Part shown: positions 1-5,423 of the stretch, piece by piece
How positions within the stretch are numbered: position 1 is the first letter of the stretch
How the letters are laid out: each line of letters starts with the position of its first letter
Assembly (NCBI GenBank): GCA_025450955.1
Contig: JANWLJ010000174.1
Location: forward strand, 1-5,423
Length of the DNA stretch: 5,423 nucleotides
Reading direction: 5' to 3'
DNA from: Polyangium sp. (in: bacteria)
GTDB lineage: Bacteria; Myxococcota_A; Polyangia; Palsa-1104
The notes under the pieces: generated by a model
The model's input: the letters and a program-made list of their open reading frames with translations, nothing else
The model's database searches: none
Told to the model about the DNA's origin: nothing
Translations under genes and position numbers: made by a program

Positions 1-752
1 CGGATCCGCGCCGCGCCGAAGATCGGAACGCCGTGACCGGGGCTGAGCACCTCGGCGCCGAGGCCGGCCATGCGCCGGAGCGCGGCCGCCCACTCGCCCG
101 GGTAGCGCTGCACCTTCTGCGGATTGCCCGCGTTCGGCGTCGCCCAGATGAAGAGATCGCCGGTGCACAAAAGCTTGCGCTGAGGCAGCCAGACCCAGGT
201 CGCGTCGTCGGTCTCGCCGCGCGCGTGGTGAAGCTCGACGCGCTCGCCACCGACGTCGAGCACCCGCGCCTCGTCGTAGATCTCGTCGGGATAGCGATAG
301 CGCTCGGGCCAGGCGAGCGCGGCCCCGAACTGGCGCGCGTTGATGCAGCCGTTATAGCCGCCGGTCTTGCGGTAGCGATCGAAGCGCGCAGGCAGCGCGC
401 GGTGCGCGATCACGTGCGGCCGCGGCCAGCTTTTGGCGGTCGCCTCCTCGTCGAAGCGCTCGATGCCGAAGACGTGATCGATGTGGCCGTGGGTGTAGAT
501 CCCGAGCGCCACCTCGCGCGCGGACCAGCCGCGCAGCGCGCCGAACACCATCTCGCCGAAGAGATAGCCGCCCACGTCGACGAGCAGCAGGCCGGCGGCG
601 GTGTCGACGGCGGTGACGTTGGCGAAGCTCGAGACGAACGCCACGCCGGGCGCGATCTCCTCGAGCACCATCAGCGGATGAAAGGGGTGGCGCTCGTCGG
701 GCGAGACCTCGCCGCGCCAGAGCTGCTCGGAGAGCTTGCGGACCGGTTCCAT
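1..752 (-). CDS. Metallo-beta-lactamase-fold hydrolase, alkyl-sulfatase-like (3' end beyond window)
   Basis: The first 250 codons of this gene are present and it runs off the left edge. The translation shows the zinc-binding motif THGHIDHV, with H88, H90, D92 and H93. A later HHARGETDD segment (175-183) supplies further likely metal ligands. CTGDLF follows (196-201, with D199), then SPGHG (238-241, with H240 as a probable ligand). This order is that of the metallo-beta-lactamase superfamily. The HARGETDD and TGDLFIW...NAGNPQK stretches resemble proteins annotated with an alkyl sulfatase dimerization domain, which would lie in the missing C-terminus. That assignment is from memory of the family, so the substrate is uncertain: a sulfate ester, or another ester or lactone. 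No signal peptide is visible, so it is probably cytoplasmic. The ATG at 752 is chosen because a strong AGGAGGAG lies just upstream. It follows the mlaEFD operon on the same strand after 149 bases and may have its own promoter. Confidence 0.85.
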   Translation of the reverse strand, partial: MEPVRKLSEQLWRGEVSPDERHPFHPLMVLEEIAPGVAFVSSFANVTAVDTAAGLLLVDVGGYLFGEMVFGALRGWSAREVALGIYTHGHIDHVFGIERFDEEATAKSWPRPHVIAHRALPARFDRYRKTGGYNGCINARQFGAALAWPERYRYPDEIYDEARVLDVGGERVELHHARGETDDATWVWLPQRKLLCTGDLFIWATPNAGNPQKVQRYPGEWAAALRRMAGLGAEVLSPGHGVPIFGAARI

Positions 753-762
753 TTTGGCGGGT

Positions 763-770
763 CTCCTCCT
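763..770 (-). promoter_or_regulatory. Ribosome binding site of the metallo-hydrolase gene
   Basis: On the minus strand the bases read AGGAGGAG, about 10 bases before the ATG at 752. This is the strongest Shine-Dalgarno-like sequence in the window. It fixes the start of the metallo-hydrolase, because the reading frame stays open for some distance upstream. Confidence 0.7.
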
Positions 771-778
771 CGGCGTTC

Positions 779-822
779 GGCCGTCATCCCTCGCTGCGCT
801 CGGGCCGAGTCGAGTGACGGCC
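779..822 (-). repeat. Inverted repeat / possible stem-loop between the MCE gene and the metallo-hydrolase gene
   Basis: GGCCGTCA (779-786) is matched perfectly by TGACGGCC (815-822). Inside these arms CTCG (790-793) pairs with CGAG (811-814) after a 3-base bulge, and the centre holds CTCGGGCCGAG (799-809). As RNA of the minus strand this would form a strong bulged hairpin. It ends 8 bases before the ribosome binding site of the metallo-hydrolase and lies about 80 bases after the MCE stop codon. There is no T-run after it on the minus strand, so it is not a canonical intrinsic terminator. It could be a dispersed intergenic repeat, a transcript-stabilising stem or a leader element. Confidence 0.6.
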
Positions 823-845
823 TCACCCTCGTCGGAAGCTCCTCG

Positions 846-892
846 CCTCACTCCGCTCGGCTCGCCGCTCTGCCGATGTTCGCACGAAGTGA
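846..892. repeat. Degenerate second copy of an intergenic repeat
   Basis: Positions 846-860 (CCTCACTCCGCTCGG) match positions 789-803 (CCTCGCTGCGCTCGG) at 13 of 15 bases. The element has its own dyad symmetry: TCACT (848-852) against AGTGA (888-892), CGGC/GCCG around 858-867, and TTCG/CGAA around 879-888. The similarity suggests that the intergenic stretch is built from related repeat units. No coding potential was seen here. Confidence 0.4.
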
Positions 893-901
893 CTCGCGCG
901 T

Positions 902-1999
902 TCAGCGCTTGGCGCGATTGACCTTGCCGGGCGGCAGGGGCTCGGGCTCACGGGCCGGCTCGCTCTTTTCGCCCTTTTTGATCGCGTAGCGCACGAGCGC
1001 GCGCAACACCTTGGAGCGCGTGACGCCGCCGAGCGCGGTGACGAGCTGCTCGTAGACGGTCGGGTCGACGATCAAGGCGCCGATGGTTCCTTTGCCGCTG
1101 CGCACCTGATGGGTGATCGCCGCCAGATCGCCCGAGGCCTGCCCGAGGTGGGCGGCGATCCTCGCGCGGTTCACCGAGGCGGCGGTCTCGTCGACGGCGA
1201 GCGCGGCGCGCGAGAGATTGTTGACCACCTGCTCGCCGTCCTTGTCGATCGACGCCAGCACCCGATCGAGGTGCTGGGCCCCGGTGTCGAGGTGGACCAC
1301 CAGCTTGTTGAGCGAGCGGCCGAGCTCGTCGAGCTGCCGCTCGGAGCGGCGATCGTAGAACAGCCCGTGGACCAGCCCGGGGCCGCGCTGCGCCTGCTCG
1401 AGCAGCTCGCGGATCGCGGTCATCGAGTGGCGGAAGTCGTCGATGGTCTCCGGGTTGGCGAGCTGGCGCACCGCCGCGGCGGCCGAGTCGGCGACCTCGC
1501 GCGCGCTCACGATCACCTGCGCCGCCTGCTGAACAATCTTGTTCAGATCGGCCGGCGGGATGGTGGCGATCTGATCGTTCGGCCGGAGCGCCGGCGACTC
1601 GGGACCGCCGAGCGAGATCTGCACCATCTTGTCGCCGAGGAGCCCCTGCGATCCGATCGACGCCACCGAGTCGCGGTGGACCCACTTGAGCATGTCGCGC
1701 GCGATCTCGAAGTCGACCCGCACCTCCTTCTCGCCCGGCTTGCCGAAGCCGATCTTGCTGACCGTGCCGACCGCCACGCCCGACAGCCACACCGGCGCCC
1801 CGGGCCTCAGGCCCTGCACGTCCCCGAACGCCGCGTGCAGCGTCACCCGCGATTCGAACACGTGGCGCTTCTGCCCGAGGAGGAGGATCACGATCAGGCC
1901 GGCCACGATCGCGGCCACCACGAACAGCCCCACCTTGAGCTCGAGCGTCCACTCACGGCGTTTCTTCTGCTTGGCTTCGGACTTTGCTTCAGACGTCAC
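902..1999 (-). CDS. mlaD: MCE-domain lipid-transport protein, MlaD family, with long helical C-terminus
   Basis: This 365-residue protein is anchored in the inner membrane by one transmembrane helix (about 23-42) after a short charged cytoplasmic tail. An MCE domain follows at about 48-131, including the FGDVQGLRPGAPVWLSGVAVG stretch starting at 58 and GSQGLLGDKMVQI (116-128). MCE domains form hexameric rings that carry phospholipids through the periplasm. Residues 150-340 are mostly amphipathic helix. They contain two copies of a glycine-led motif: G206-x-G...L213...D216...QL223 and G302-x-G...L309...D312...QL319. The tail is rich in Lys, Arg, Glu and Pro. Escherichia coli MlaD is only about 183 residues, so this is an extended form. 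The start is GTG at 1999: a GAGGAG lies 8 bases upstream, and the only internal in-frame Met is inside the MCE domain. Its GTG overlaps the TGA of the ATPase gene as GTGA. It is the last gene of the operon. Confidence 0.92.
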   Translation of the reverse strand: MTSEAKSEAKQKKRREWTLELKVGLFVVAAIVAGLIVILLLGQKRHVFESRVTLHAAFGDVQGLRPGAPVWLSGVAVGTVSKIGFGKPGEKEVRVDFEIARDMLKWVHRDSVASIGSQGLLGDKMVQISLGGPESPALRPNDQIATIPPADLNKIVQQAAQVIVSAREVADSAAAAVRQLANPETIDDFRHSMTAIRELLEQAQRGPGLVHGLFYDRRSERQLDELGRSLNKLVVHLDTGAQHLDRVLASIDKDGEQVVNNLSRAALAVDETAASVNRARIAAHLGQASGDLAAITHQVRSGKGTIGALIVDPTVYEQLVTALGGVTRSKVLRALVRYAIKKGEKSEPAREPEPLPPGKVNRAKR

Positions 2000-2748
2000 T
2001 TCGGGCTCTCCTCACCGCGCATGAACGCGGCCAGCCGGGGAGGCGGCGCGCGCCTGGCGCTCTCGATGTCGCTGACCAGGACGATGCGGCGCTCGTCGAG
2101 GAGCGCGATCCGATCGGAGACCGCGAAGGCGGCTTCGAGATCGTGGGTGATCACGATCGAGGTGACGTGCAGCCGATCGTTGAGCCCGACGATCAGCTCG
2201 TTGATGCGCCGGGTGTTGAACGGATCGAGCCCGGTGGTCGGCTCGTCGTAGAGGATGGTGCTCGGTCCGGGCGCGAGCGCGCGCGCGAGGCCGACCCGCT
2301 TCTTCATCCCGCCCGAGAGATCGGCCGGCGCCATCGCCTGCGCGCCGGGGAGCCCGACCCACTCGAGGCACTCGGCGACCCGCGCGGCGATCTTCTCGGG
2401 CGGCCACTCGTAGTGCTCGTACAGGCCGTAGGCGACGTTGTCGCCGACGTTCATCGAGTCGAAGAGGGCCGAGCCTTGAAACAGCATCCCGACCTTGCGC
2501 CGCATGCTCCGGAGCGCCTGCTCATCGAGCGGCACCACGTCCTCACCGTCGACGAAGATCGCGCCGGCGTCCGGTTTGTAGAGGCCGATGATCAGCTTGA
2601 GCAGCACGCTCTTGCCGGTGCCCGAGGCGCCGGCGACGGTGAGGGTCTCGCCGCGGCGCACCTCGAGATCGAGGCCGTCGTAGATCTGATGATCGCCGAA
2701 CGACATCTTCAGCCCGCGCACCGAGACCGCGTTGGCGCTCTCGTTCAT
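1996..2748 (-). CDS. mlaF: ABC transporter ATPase, MlaF family
   Basis: This 250-residue cytoplasmic ATPase powers the MlaE permease. All nucleotide-binding motifs are intact: Walker A GASGTGKS (40-47), Q-loop Q91, signature LSGGM (144-148), Walker B TILYDEP (164-170, with catalytic E169), D-loop GLDP (173-176) and switch histidine H202. The DLSGGMKKRVGLARALA pattern and the length are typical of MlaF / Ttg2A-type phospholipid importers, as opposed to drug or metal exporters. The ATG at 2748 overlaps the permease stop as ATGA, and the gene ends in a GTGA overlap with the MCE gene. No strong ribosome binding site precedes it, so translation probably depends on coupling to the permease gene. 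No STAS-domain partner (MlaB) is encoded nearby or fused to it. Confidence 0.95.
   Translation of the reverse strand: MNESANAVSVRGLKMSFGDHQIYDGLDLEVRRGETLTVAGASGTGKSVLLKLIIGLYKPDAGAIFVDGEDVVPLDEQALRSMRRKVGMLFQGSALFDSMNVGDNVAYGLYEHYEWPPEKIAARVAECLEWVGLPGAQAMAPADLSGGMKKRVGLARALAPGPSTILYDEPTTGLDPFNTRRINELIVGLNDRLHVTSIVITHDLEAAFAVSDRIALLDERRIVLVSDIESARRAPPPRLAAFMRGEESPK
2008..2013 (-). promoter_or_regulatory. Ribosome binding site of the MCE gene
   Basis: The minus strand reads GAGGAG, 8 bases before the GTG at 1999. It lies inside the last codons of the ATPase gene and supports the GTG start of the MCE protein. Confidence 0.65.
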
Positions 2749-3530
2749 AGGCTGAGCAAGACCTTGGTGAGGACGAAGTCGGCGGCGAGCGCGCTCACCG
2801 CGATCGCGACCACCGCGCGGGTGGTGGCGCGGCCGACGCCCTCGGTGCCGCCGCGGGCGCGCAGCCCCTCCTGGCAGGAGATCGCGCCGACCAGCAGGCC
2901 GAAGAAGATCGACTTGAACAGCCCCGAGGCGAAGTCGCCCATGGTGACGAACTCGTAGACGCCGTTCAAAAACAGCCGCGGCGAGACCGAGTACTGGAAC
3001 GAGGCGATCACCACCGCGCCGGTGACCGCGACCAGATCGGCGACGATGGTGAGCAGCGGCAGCGCAATCGTCGCGGCGATCAGGCGAGGCGCCACCAGCC
3101 GCTCGATCGGATCGGCGCCGAGCGCGCGCACCGCGTCGACCTGCTCGGTGACCGCCATGCCGCCGAGCTCGGCGGCGATCCCCGCGCCGATGCGCCCGCC
3201 CACCACCAGCGCGGCCAGAATCGGACCGAGCTCGCGAAAGATCGCGGTCACCGTCACCTGGCCGATGTAGAGGCGCGCGCCGAAGCGCTGCAGGCCGTAG
3301 CCGAACTGAAACGCCAGCACCATCCCGGCGAACCCCGACATCACCAGCGCGAGCGGCAGCGAGCGGACCCCGACCTGGAGCACCTGATAGACGATGTGGC
3401 GCAAGCGGCGACGGCCGCGCGCCAGGTGCGCCGAGGCGCGGCCGATCAAGGTCGCCACCTCGCCGATCCGCACCAGCCCCTCGTCGACGGCGCGCCCCAA
3501 GGTGCCGACGGCGCGCGCGGCGGAGGTCAT
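2745..3530 (-). CDS. mlaE: ABC transporter permease, MlaE family
   Basis: This 261-residue integral membrane protein is the permease of an MCE lipid transporter. Hydrophobic stretches lie near 50-76, 101-120, 148-178, 201-220 and 237-260. Family hallmarks are FRELGPILAALVVGGRIGAG (98-117), AAELGGMAVTEQVDAVRALG (119-138), the P-R pair at 148-149, and GGTEGVGRATT (227-237). The length matches stand-alone MlaE proteins, and no STAS domain is fused to it. The frame stays open well upstream, but the ATG at 3530 is chosen for three reasons. GAGGAAG lies 2 bases upstream of it (GAGG 5 bases). It overlaps the preceding stop as ATGA. The upstream extension would be Arg-rich shadow sequence over the lipoprotein gene. 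The gene ends in an ATGA overlap with mlaF. Confidence 0.94.
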   Translation of the reverse strand: MTSAARAVGTLGRAVDEGLVRIGEVATLIGRASAHLARGRRRLRHIVYQVLQVGVRSLPLALVMSGFAGMVLAFQFGYGLQRFGARLYIGQVTVTAIFRELGPILAALVVGGRIGAGIAAELGGMAVTEQVDAVRALGADPIERLVAPRLIAATIALPLLTIVADLVAVTGAVVIASFQYSVSPRLFLNGVYEFVTMGDFASGLFKSIFFGLLVGAISCQEGLRARGGTEGVGRATTRAVVAIAVSALAADFVLTKVLLSL

Positions 3531-4033
3531 GTCTTCCTCGTGTCGTGAAAGCCGCCCACGAACCGCGTCAGCTCGGGCCGGGCCGCGTCGTAACGATCGG
3601 GCGGCGCGGCCAGGGTGAGATCGAAGATGCAGCCGTTGCGCTTGAGCACGTACAGATCGAGCACCATCGGCACGCCGTCGAGCCGCGCGTCGACGACGGT
3701 GTGGAGGGCGGCGCGCCCGTCGAGCGACAAGGTCTCCGAGCTGCGGACGTGGCGATCGGTGTAGCCGATGAGGAGCTGGCGGGTGAGCGCCTGGAGCGGC
3801 GCGGCGTCGGCGTCGGCGCGGCAGGTCGCCTTCGATTCGATCACCGCGCCGAGCTGCTGATTGAAAAATCCGATCGCGCCCTTTTCGCTCTCGACCGGCT
3901 GCCAGTCTTTGCCGAGCGCGCCGACCTCGTAGCAGACGCGGCGGTAACACACCTTGCCCGCGTCCGGGTTGTAGTGGGTGTGCGCGCAGCCGGCGAGCGC
4001 GAGCGCCGACAGCGCCAAAAGGAGCGGCCGCAT
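3527..4033 (-). CDS. Small lipoprotein of unknown function heading the mlaEFD operon
   Basis: This 168-residue protein has a clear lipoprotein signal: MRPLLLALSALALAGC, with lipobox LAGC and lipidated C16. Mature residue 2 is Ala, so it is not marked for inner-membrane retention by the Asp rule and may reach the outer membrane. The mature part holds four more cysteines (C29, C34, C71, C135), which could form two disulfides. The C-terminal half alternates strand-like stretches, such as GVPMVLDLYVLKRNGCIFDLT at 120-140. It ends in a helix-like segment followed by FVGGFH. This layout recalls Mog1/PsbP-like small alpha/beta domains, but that is a guess from pattern. I do not recognise the family. 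It does not look like MlaC or the PqiC-type auxiliary lipoprotein. The start at 4033 is preferred over an ATG at 4096 because it puts the signal peptide at the N-terminus. Its stop overlaps the permease start (ATGA), which implies a role with the transporter. Confidence 0.85.
   Translation of the reverse strand: MRPLLLALSALALAGCAHTHYNPDAGKVCYRRVCYEVGALGKDWQPVESEKGAIGFFNQQLGAVIESKATCRADADAAPLQALTRQLLIGYTDRHVRSSETLSLDGRAALHTVVDARLDGVPMVLDLYVLKRNGCIFDLTLAAPPDRYDAARPELTRFVGGFHDTRKT
3533..3539 (-). promoter_or_regulatory. Ribosome binding site of the permease gene
   Basis: The minus strand reads GAGGAAG directly before the ATG at 3530, inside the last codons of the lipoprotein gene. It decides between this start and several upstream in-frame candidates. 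Confidence 0.6.
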
Positions 4034-4054
4034 ACCATCGACATAGGCAGCGCG

Positions 4055-4102
4055 CGACGTCGGTGCCAGCCGGGAGCGCCGGCTGCTAGCATGCACGCAT
4101 GC
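4055..4102. promoter_or_regulatory. Divergent intergenic region with clustered palindromes
   Basis: Only 65 bases separate the lipoprotein and esterase starts. They contain CGACGTCG (4055-4062), a perfect 7-base inverted repeat CAGCCGG/CCGGCTG with a 5-base loop (4067-4085), GCTAGC (4085-4090), and two GCATGC copies (4089-4094 and 4097-4102, the second covering the esterase start codon). Promoters for both directions should lie here, so the dyads may be operator sites or a leader hairpin. Short palindromes arise easily in GC-rich DNA, so only the 7-base repeat carries weight. Confidence 0.4.
4087..4092 (+). promoter_or_regulatory. Candidate -10 box for a leaderless esterase transcript
   Basis: TAGCAT fits the TAnnnT form of a -10 element and lies 6 bases before the esterase ATG. 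No Shine-Dalgarno sequence is visible before that ATG, which agrees with leaderless initiation. No convincing -35 box was seen. This is a weak call. Confidence 0.25.
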
Positions 4103-5115
4103 GCGCCTTCGCCGCCGTCGCCCTGCTCCTGGCCGCCTGCACCCAGCCGCAGGTGGCGACCGTCACCGTCACCGCGATGCGGGCGAGCCCGCCCGTCGCG
4201 CACGGACGCGTCGCCGAGGTGACCTTTCATTCGCGCGCGCTCGACGTCGACAAGCGATATTTCGTGTACCTGCCCGCCGGTTACGACACCCTGCTCCGCC
4301 GCTTTCCCGTCGTCTACCTCTTGCACGGCCTCGGCGGCGACGAGCGCGACTGGATCGATCAAGGCCACCTGCCCGAGGCGGCCGATCGAATCGGTCTGGC
4401 GGCGATGGTGGTGATGCCCGACGGCGACGAGAGCTTCTACGTCAACTCGGTCACGCCCGCCGACTACGCGAATTGCGTCAAGCTGGCGCGCCACGACTTC
4501 GCGGGCCGGCGCGAGACCGCCGCCAGCTTCTGTGTGCGCCACGCCGACTACGAGACCTATGTCGCGCGCGATCTGGTGGACGACGTCGACGCCCGCTTCC
4601 GCACCGTCGCCACCCGGCAGGCGCGCGCGATCGCCGGGCTGTCGATGGGCGGCTTCGGCGCGCTCATGCTGGCGATGCGCCACCTCGATCGCTTCTCCGC
4701 CGCCGCCAGCCACTCGGGCCTGGACGCGCTGCTCTACGCCGGGCCGCACCCGTATCGAAAGGGGCACGTCCAGCTCGCCACCGACGTGAGCCACTGGGGC
4801 GCGGAGGTCGAGCCGATCGGCGCGCTGGTGCGCCGGATCTTCGGGCCCGACCTCGCGCGCTTTCGCGCTCACGATCCGGCCGCGCTCGCGACCACGCTCT
4901 CGGACGGGCAGCTCGCGATCTATCTCGACTGCGGCACCGAGGACAACTTCGGCCTCGAGGATGAGGCCGCCTACCTGCACGATGTTTTAGATTCGCGTCA
5001 CATCTCGCACGAATTTGCGCTGGTGCCCGGCCGTCACGACTGGCGGCTGTGGCGCGCGCGCATCCCGGTCAGCCTGGCCTTCTTCGCCGCCCATTTTCAG
5101 CACGCCGGACTTTAA
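4099..5115 (+). CDS. Lipoprotein esterase, putative esterase (antigen 85 / esterase D-like) family
   Basis: This 338-residue alpha/beta hydrolase is probably exported and lipid-anchored: MRAFAAVALLLAAC gives a short lipoprotein signal with C14. Family features in order are RYFVYLPAGYD (53-63), oxyanion-loop LLHGLGG (74-80), VVMPDGD (104-110), nucleophile elbow GLSMGG (180-185, with S182), a likely acid in CGTEDNF (D282), and catalytic His in PGRHDW (H313). The triad is therefore complete. Relatives cleave carboxylic esters such as feruloyl esters or S-formylglutathione, or transfer mycolates. The exact substrate cannot be read from the sequence. An insertion at about 118-147 carries C126 and C145, which could form a disulfide. 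A rare TTA leucine codon (residue 297) sits in a short AT-richer patch. The gene is divergent from the mlaEFD operon, and its last 4 bases overlap the end of the NHL gene. Confidence 0.9.
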   Translation: MRAFAAVALLLAACTQPQVATVTVTAMRASPPVAHGRVAEVTFHSRALDVDKRYFVYLPAGYDTLLRRFPVVYLLHGLGGDERDWIDQGHLPEAADRIGLAAMVVMPDGDESFYVNSVTPADYANCVKLARHDFAGRRETAASFCVRHADYETYVARDLVDDVDARFRTVATRQARAIAGLSMGGFGALMLAMRHLDRFSAAASHSGLDALLYAGPHPYRKGHVQLATDVSHWGAEVEPIGALVRRIFGPDLARFRAHDPAALATTLSDGQLAIYLDCGTEDNFGLEDEAAYLHDVLDSRHISHEFALVPGRHDWRLWRARIPVSLAFFAAHFQHAGL

Positions 5116-5423
5116 GGAATGGTGAGCTGGCGCAGGCGGTGAAAGGCGCTGCCGTCGCCCGCGTTGCCGTCGGCGACATAGAGGATCGAGCCGTCCGAAA
5201 CCACCGCCAGCCCCTCCTGTCCGTAGAATTCGGCGCTCGCGCCCGCGCCGTTGCGAAAGCCGGCCAGCCCGTCTCCGGCGAGCGTCTCGACGGTGCCGTC
5301 CGGGCGCACGCGACGGATGCGGTGACCGATGGTGTCGCTGACGTAGAGCGTGCCCGCCAGGTCGATCGCGAGCGCCGCCGGACGATCGAAGCGCGCCTGC
5401 GCCGAAGTCCCGTCGATCATCCC
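5112..5423 (-). CDS. NHL-repeat protein, C-terminal end (5' part beyond window)
   Basis: The last 103 codons are visible and the frame is open through the right edge. The ATG at 5420 is therefore probably an internal Met and not the start. The sequence holds NHL beta-propeller blades: ARFDRPAALAIDLAGTLYVS (9-28 of the visible part) with DTIGHRIRRVRPDGTVETLAG, then ASAEFYGQEGLAVV followed by GSILYVADGNAG. Such repeats form extracellular or periplasmic beta-propellers that bind proteins or ligands and are common in large secreted proteins of myxobacteria. The final blade ends in FHRLRQLTIP directly before TAA. The protein's N-terminus, localisation signal and partner domains are outside the window. 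Confidence 0.85.
   Translation of the reverse strand, partial: GMIDGTSAQARFDRPAALAIDLAGTLYVSDTIGHRIRRVRPDGTVETLAGDGLAGFRNGAGASAEFYGQEGLAVVSDGSILYVADGNAGDGSAFHRLRQLTIP

Noticed and set aside
779..822. Intrinsic terminator after the MCE gene
   Set aside because: The stem is strong, but no T-run follows it on the minus strand, so I list it only as an inverted repeat.
736..921. 61-codon plus-strand open frame in the intergenic stretch
   Set aside because: It has no ribosome binding site, overlaps both repeat units and encodes no recognisable pattern.
33..989. Long plus-strand open frame over the metallo-hydrolase and the end of the MCE gene
   Set aside because: It is antisense to a gene with intact zinc motifs, runs through the repeat region, and its product is a low-complexity Arg/Ala/Glu/Val mix typical of GC-rich shadow frames.
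1109..2251. Long plus-strand open frame opposite the MCE and ATPase genes
   Set aside because: It covers two well-supported genes on the other strand, has a His/Arg/Glu-rich composition and shows no recognisable domain.
1984..2958. Plus-strand open frame opposite the ATPase and permease genes
   Set aside because: It is a shadow of genes with complete ABC motifs and has no ribosome binding site or domain.
3531..3950. N-terminal extension of the permease to an upstream ATG at 3950
   Set aside because: The extension is Arg-rich shadow sequence over the lipoprotein gene. The ATG at 3530 has a ribosome binding site and gives the usual MlaE length.
4034..4096. Upstream start of the lipoprotein gene at 4096
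   Set aside because: It would bury the signal peptide 21 residues into the protein and take up almost the whole divergent promoter region.
3841..4980. 379-codon minus-strand open frame opposite the esterase
   Set aside because: It is antisense to an esterase with a full catalytic triad and continues out of frame into the lipoprotein gene. Its content is biased and without motifs.

Overview
The window is a gene-dense stretch of a very GC-rich genome; the third codon positions are nearly all G or C. The gene content (a MlaE/MlaF/MlaD-type lipid ABC transporter, several lipoproteins, an NHL-repeat protein) and base composition suggest a diderm bacterium of the Myxococcota or former deltaproteobacterial type. 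That placement is an inference from style, not from a marker gene.

Layout from left to right. On the minus strand at the left edge lies the first 250 codons of a metallo-beta-lactamase-fold hydrolase of alkyl-sulfatase type (752 to beyond 1). A 149-base intergenic stretch (753-901) follows, rich in inverted and degenerate direct repeats. Next comes a tight minus-strand operon, read from right to left: a small lipoprotein of unknown function (4033-3527), an MlaE-family permease (3530-2745), an MlaF-family ATPase (2748-1996) and a long MlaD-family MCE protein (1999-902). Each junction in this operon is a 4-base start/stop overlap (ATGA, ATGA, GTGA), so the four genes are very likely one transcript and translationally coupled. 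A 65-base divergent intergenic region full of short palindromes separates the operon from a plus-strand lipoprotein esterase of the putative esterase / antigen 85-like family (4099-5115). That gene converges on the 3' end of an NHL-repeat protein (minus strand, 5112 to beyond the right edge), and the two genes overlap by 4 bases at their stop codons.

How the genes work together. MlaE, MlaF and MlaD form the inner-membrane core of a phospholipid transporter between the inner and outer membranes. The lipoprotein that heads the operon is probably an accessory factor. No MlaA, MlaB or MlaC homologue is visible in the window. The flanking esterase and metallo-hydrolase are plausible lipid- or ester-acting enzymes, but their link to the transporter is positional only. 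No RNA gene, insertion sequence, CRISPR array or phage gene was seen. The least described elements are the operon-heading lipoprotein and the duplicated motif in the C-terminal part of the MCE protein.
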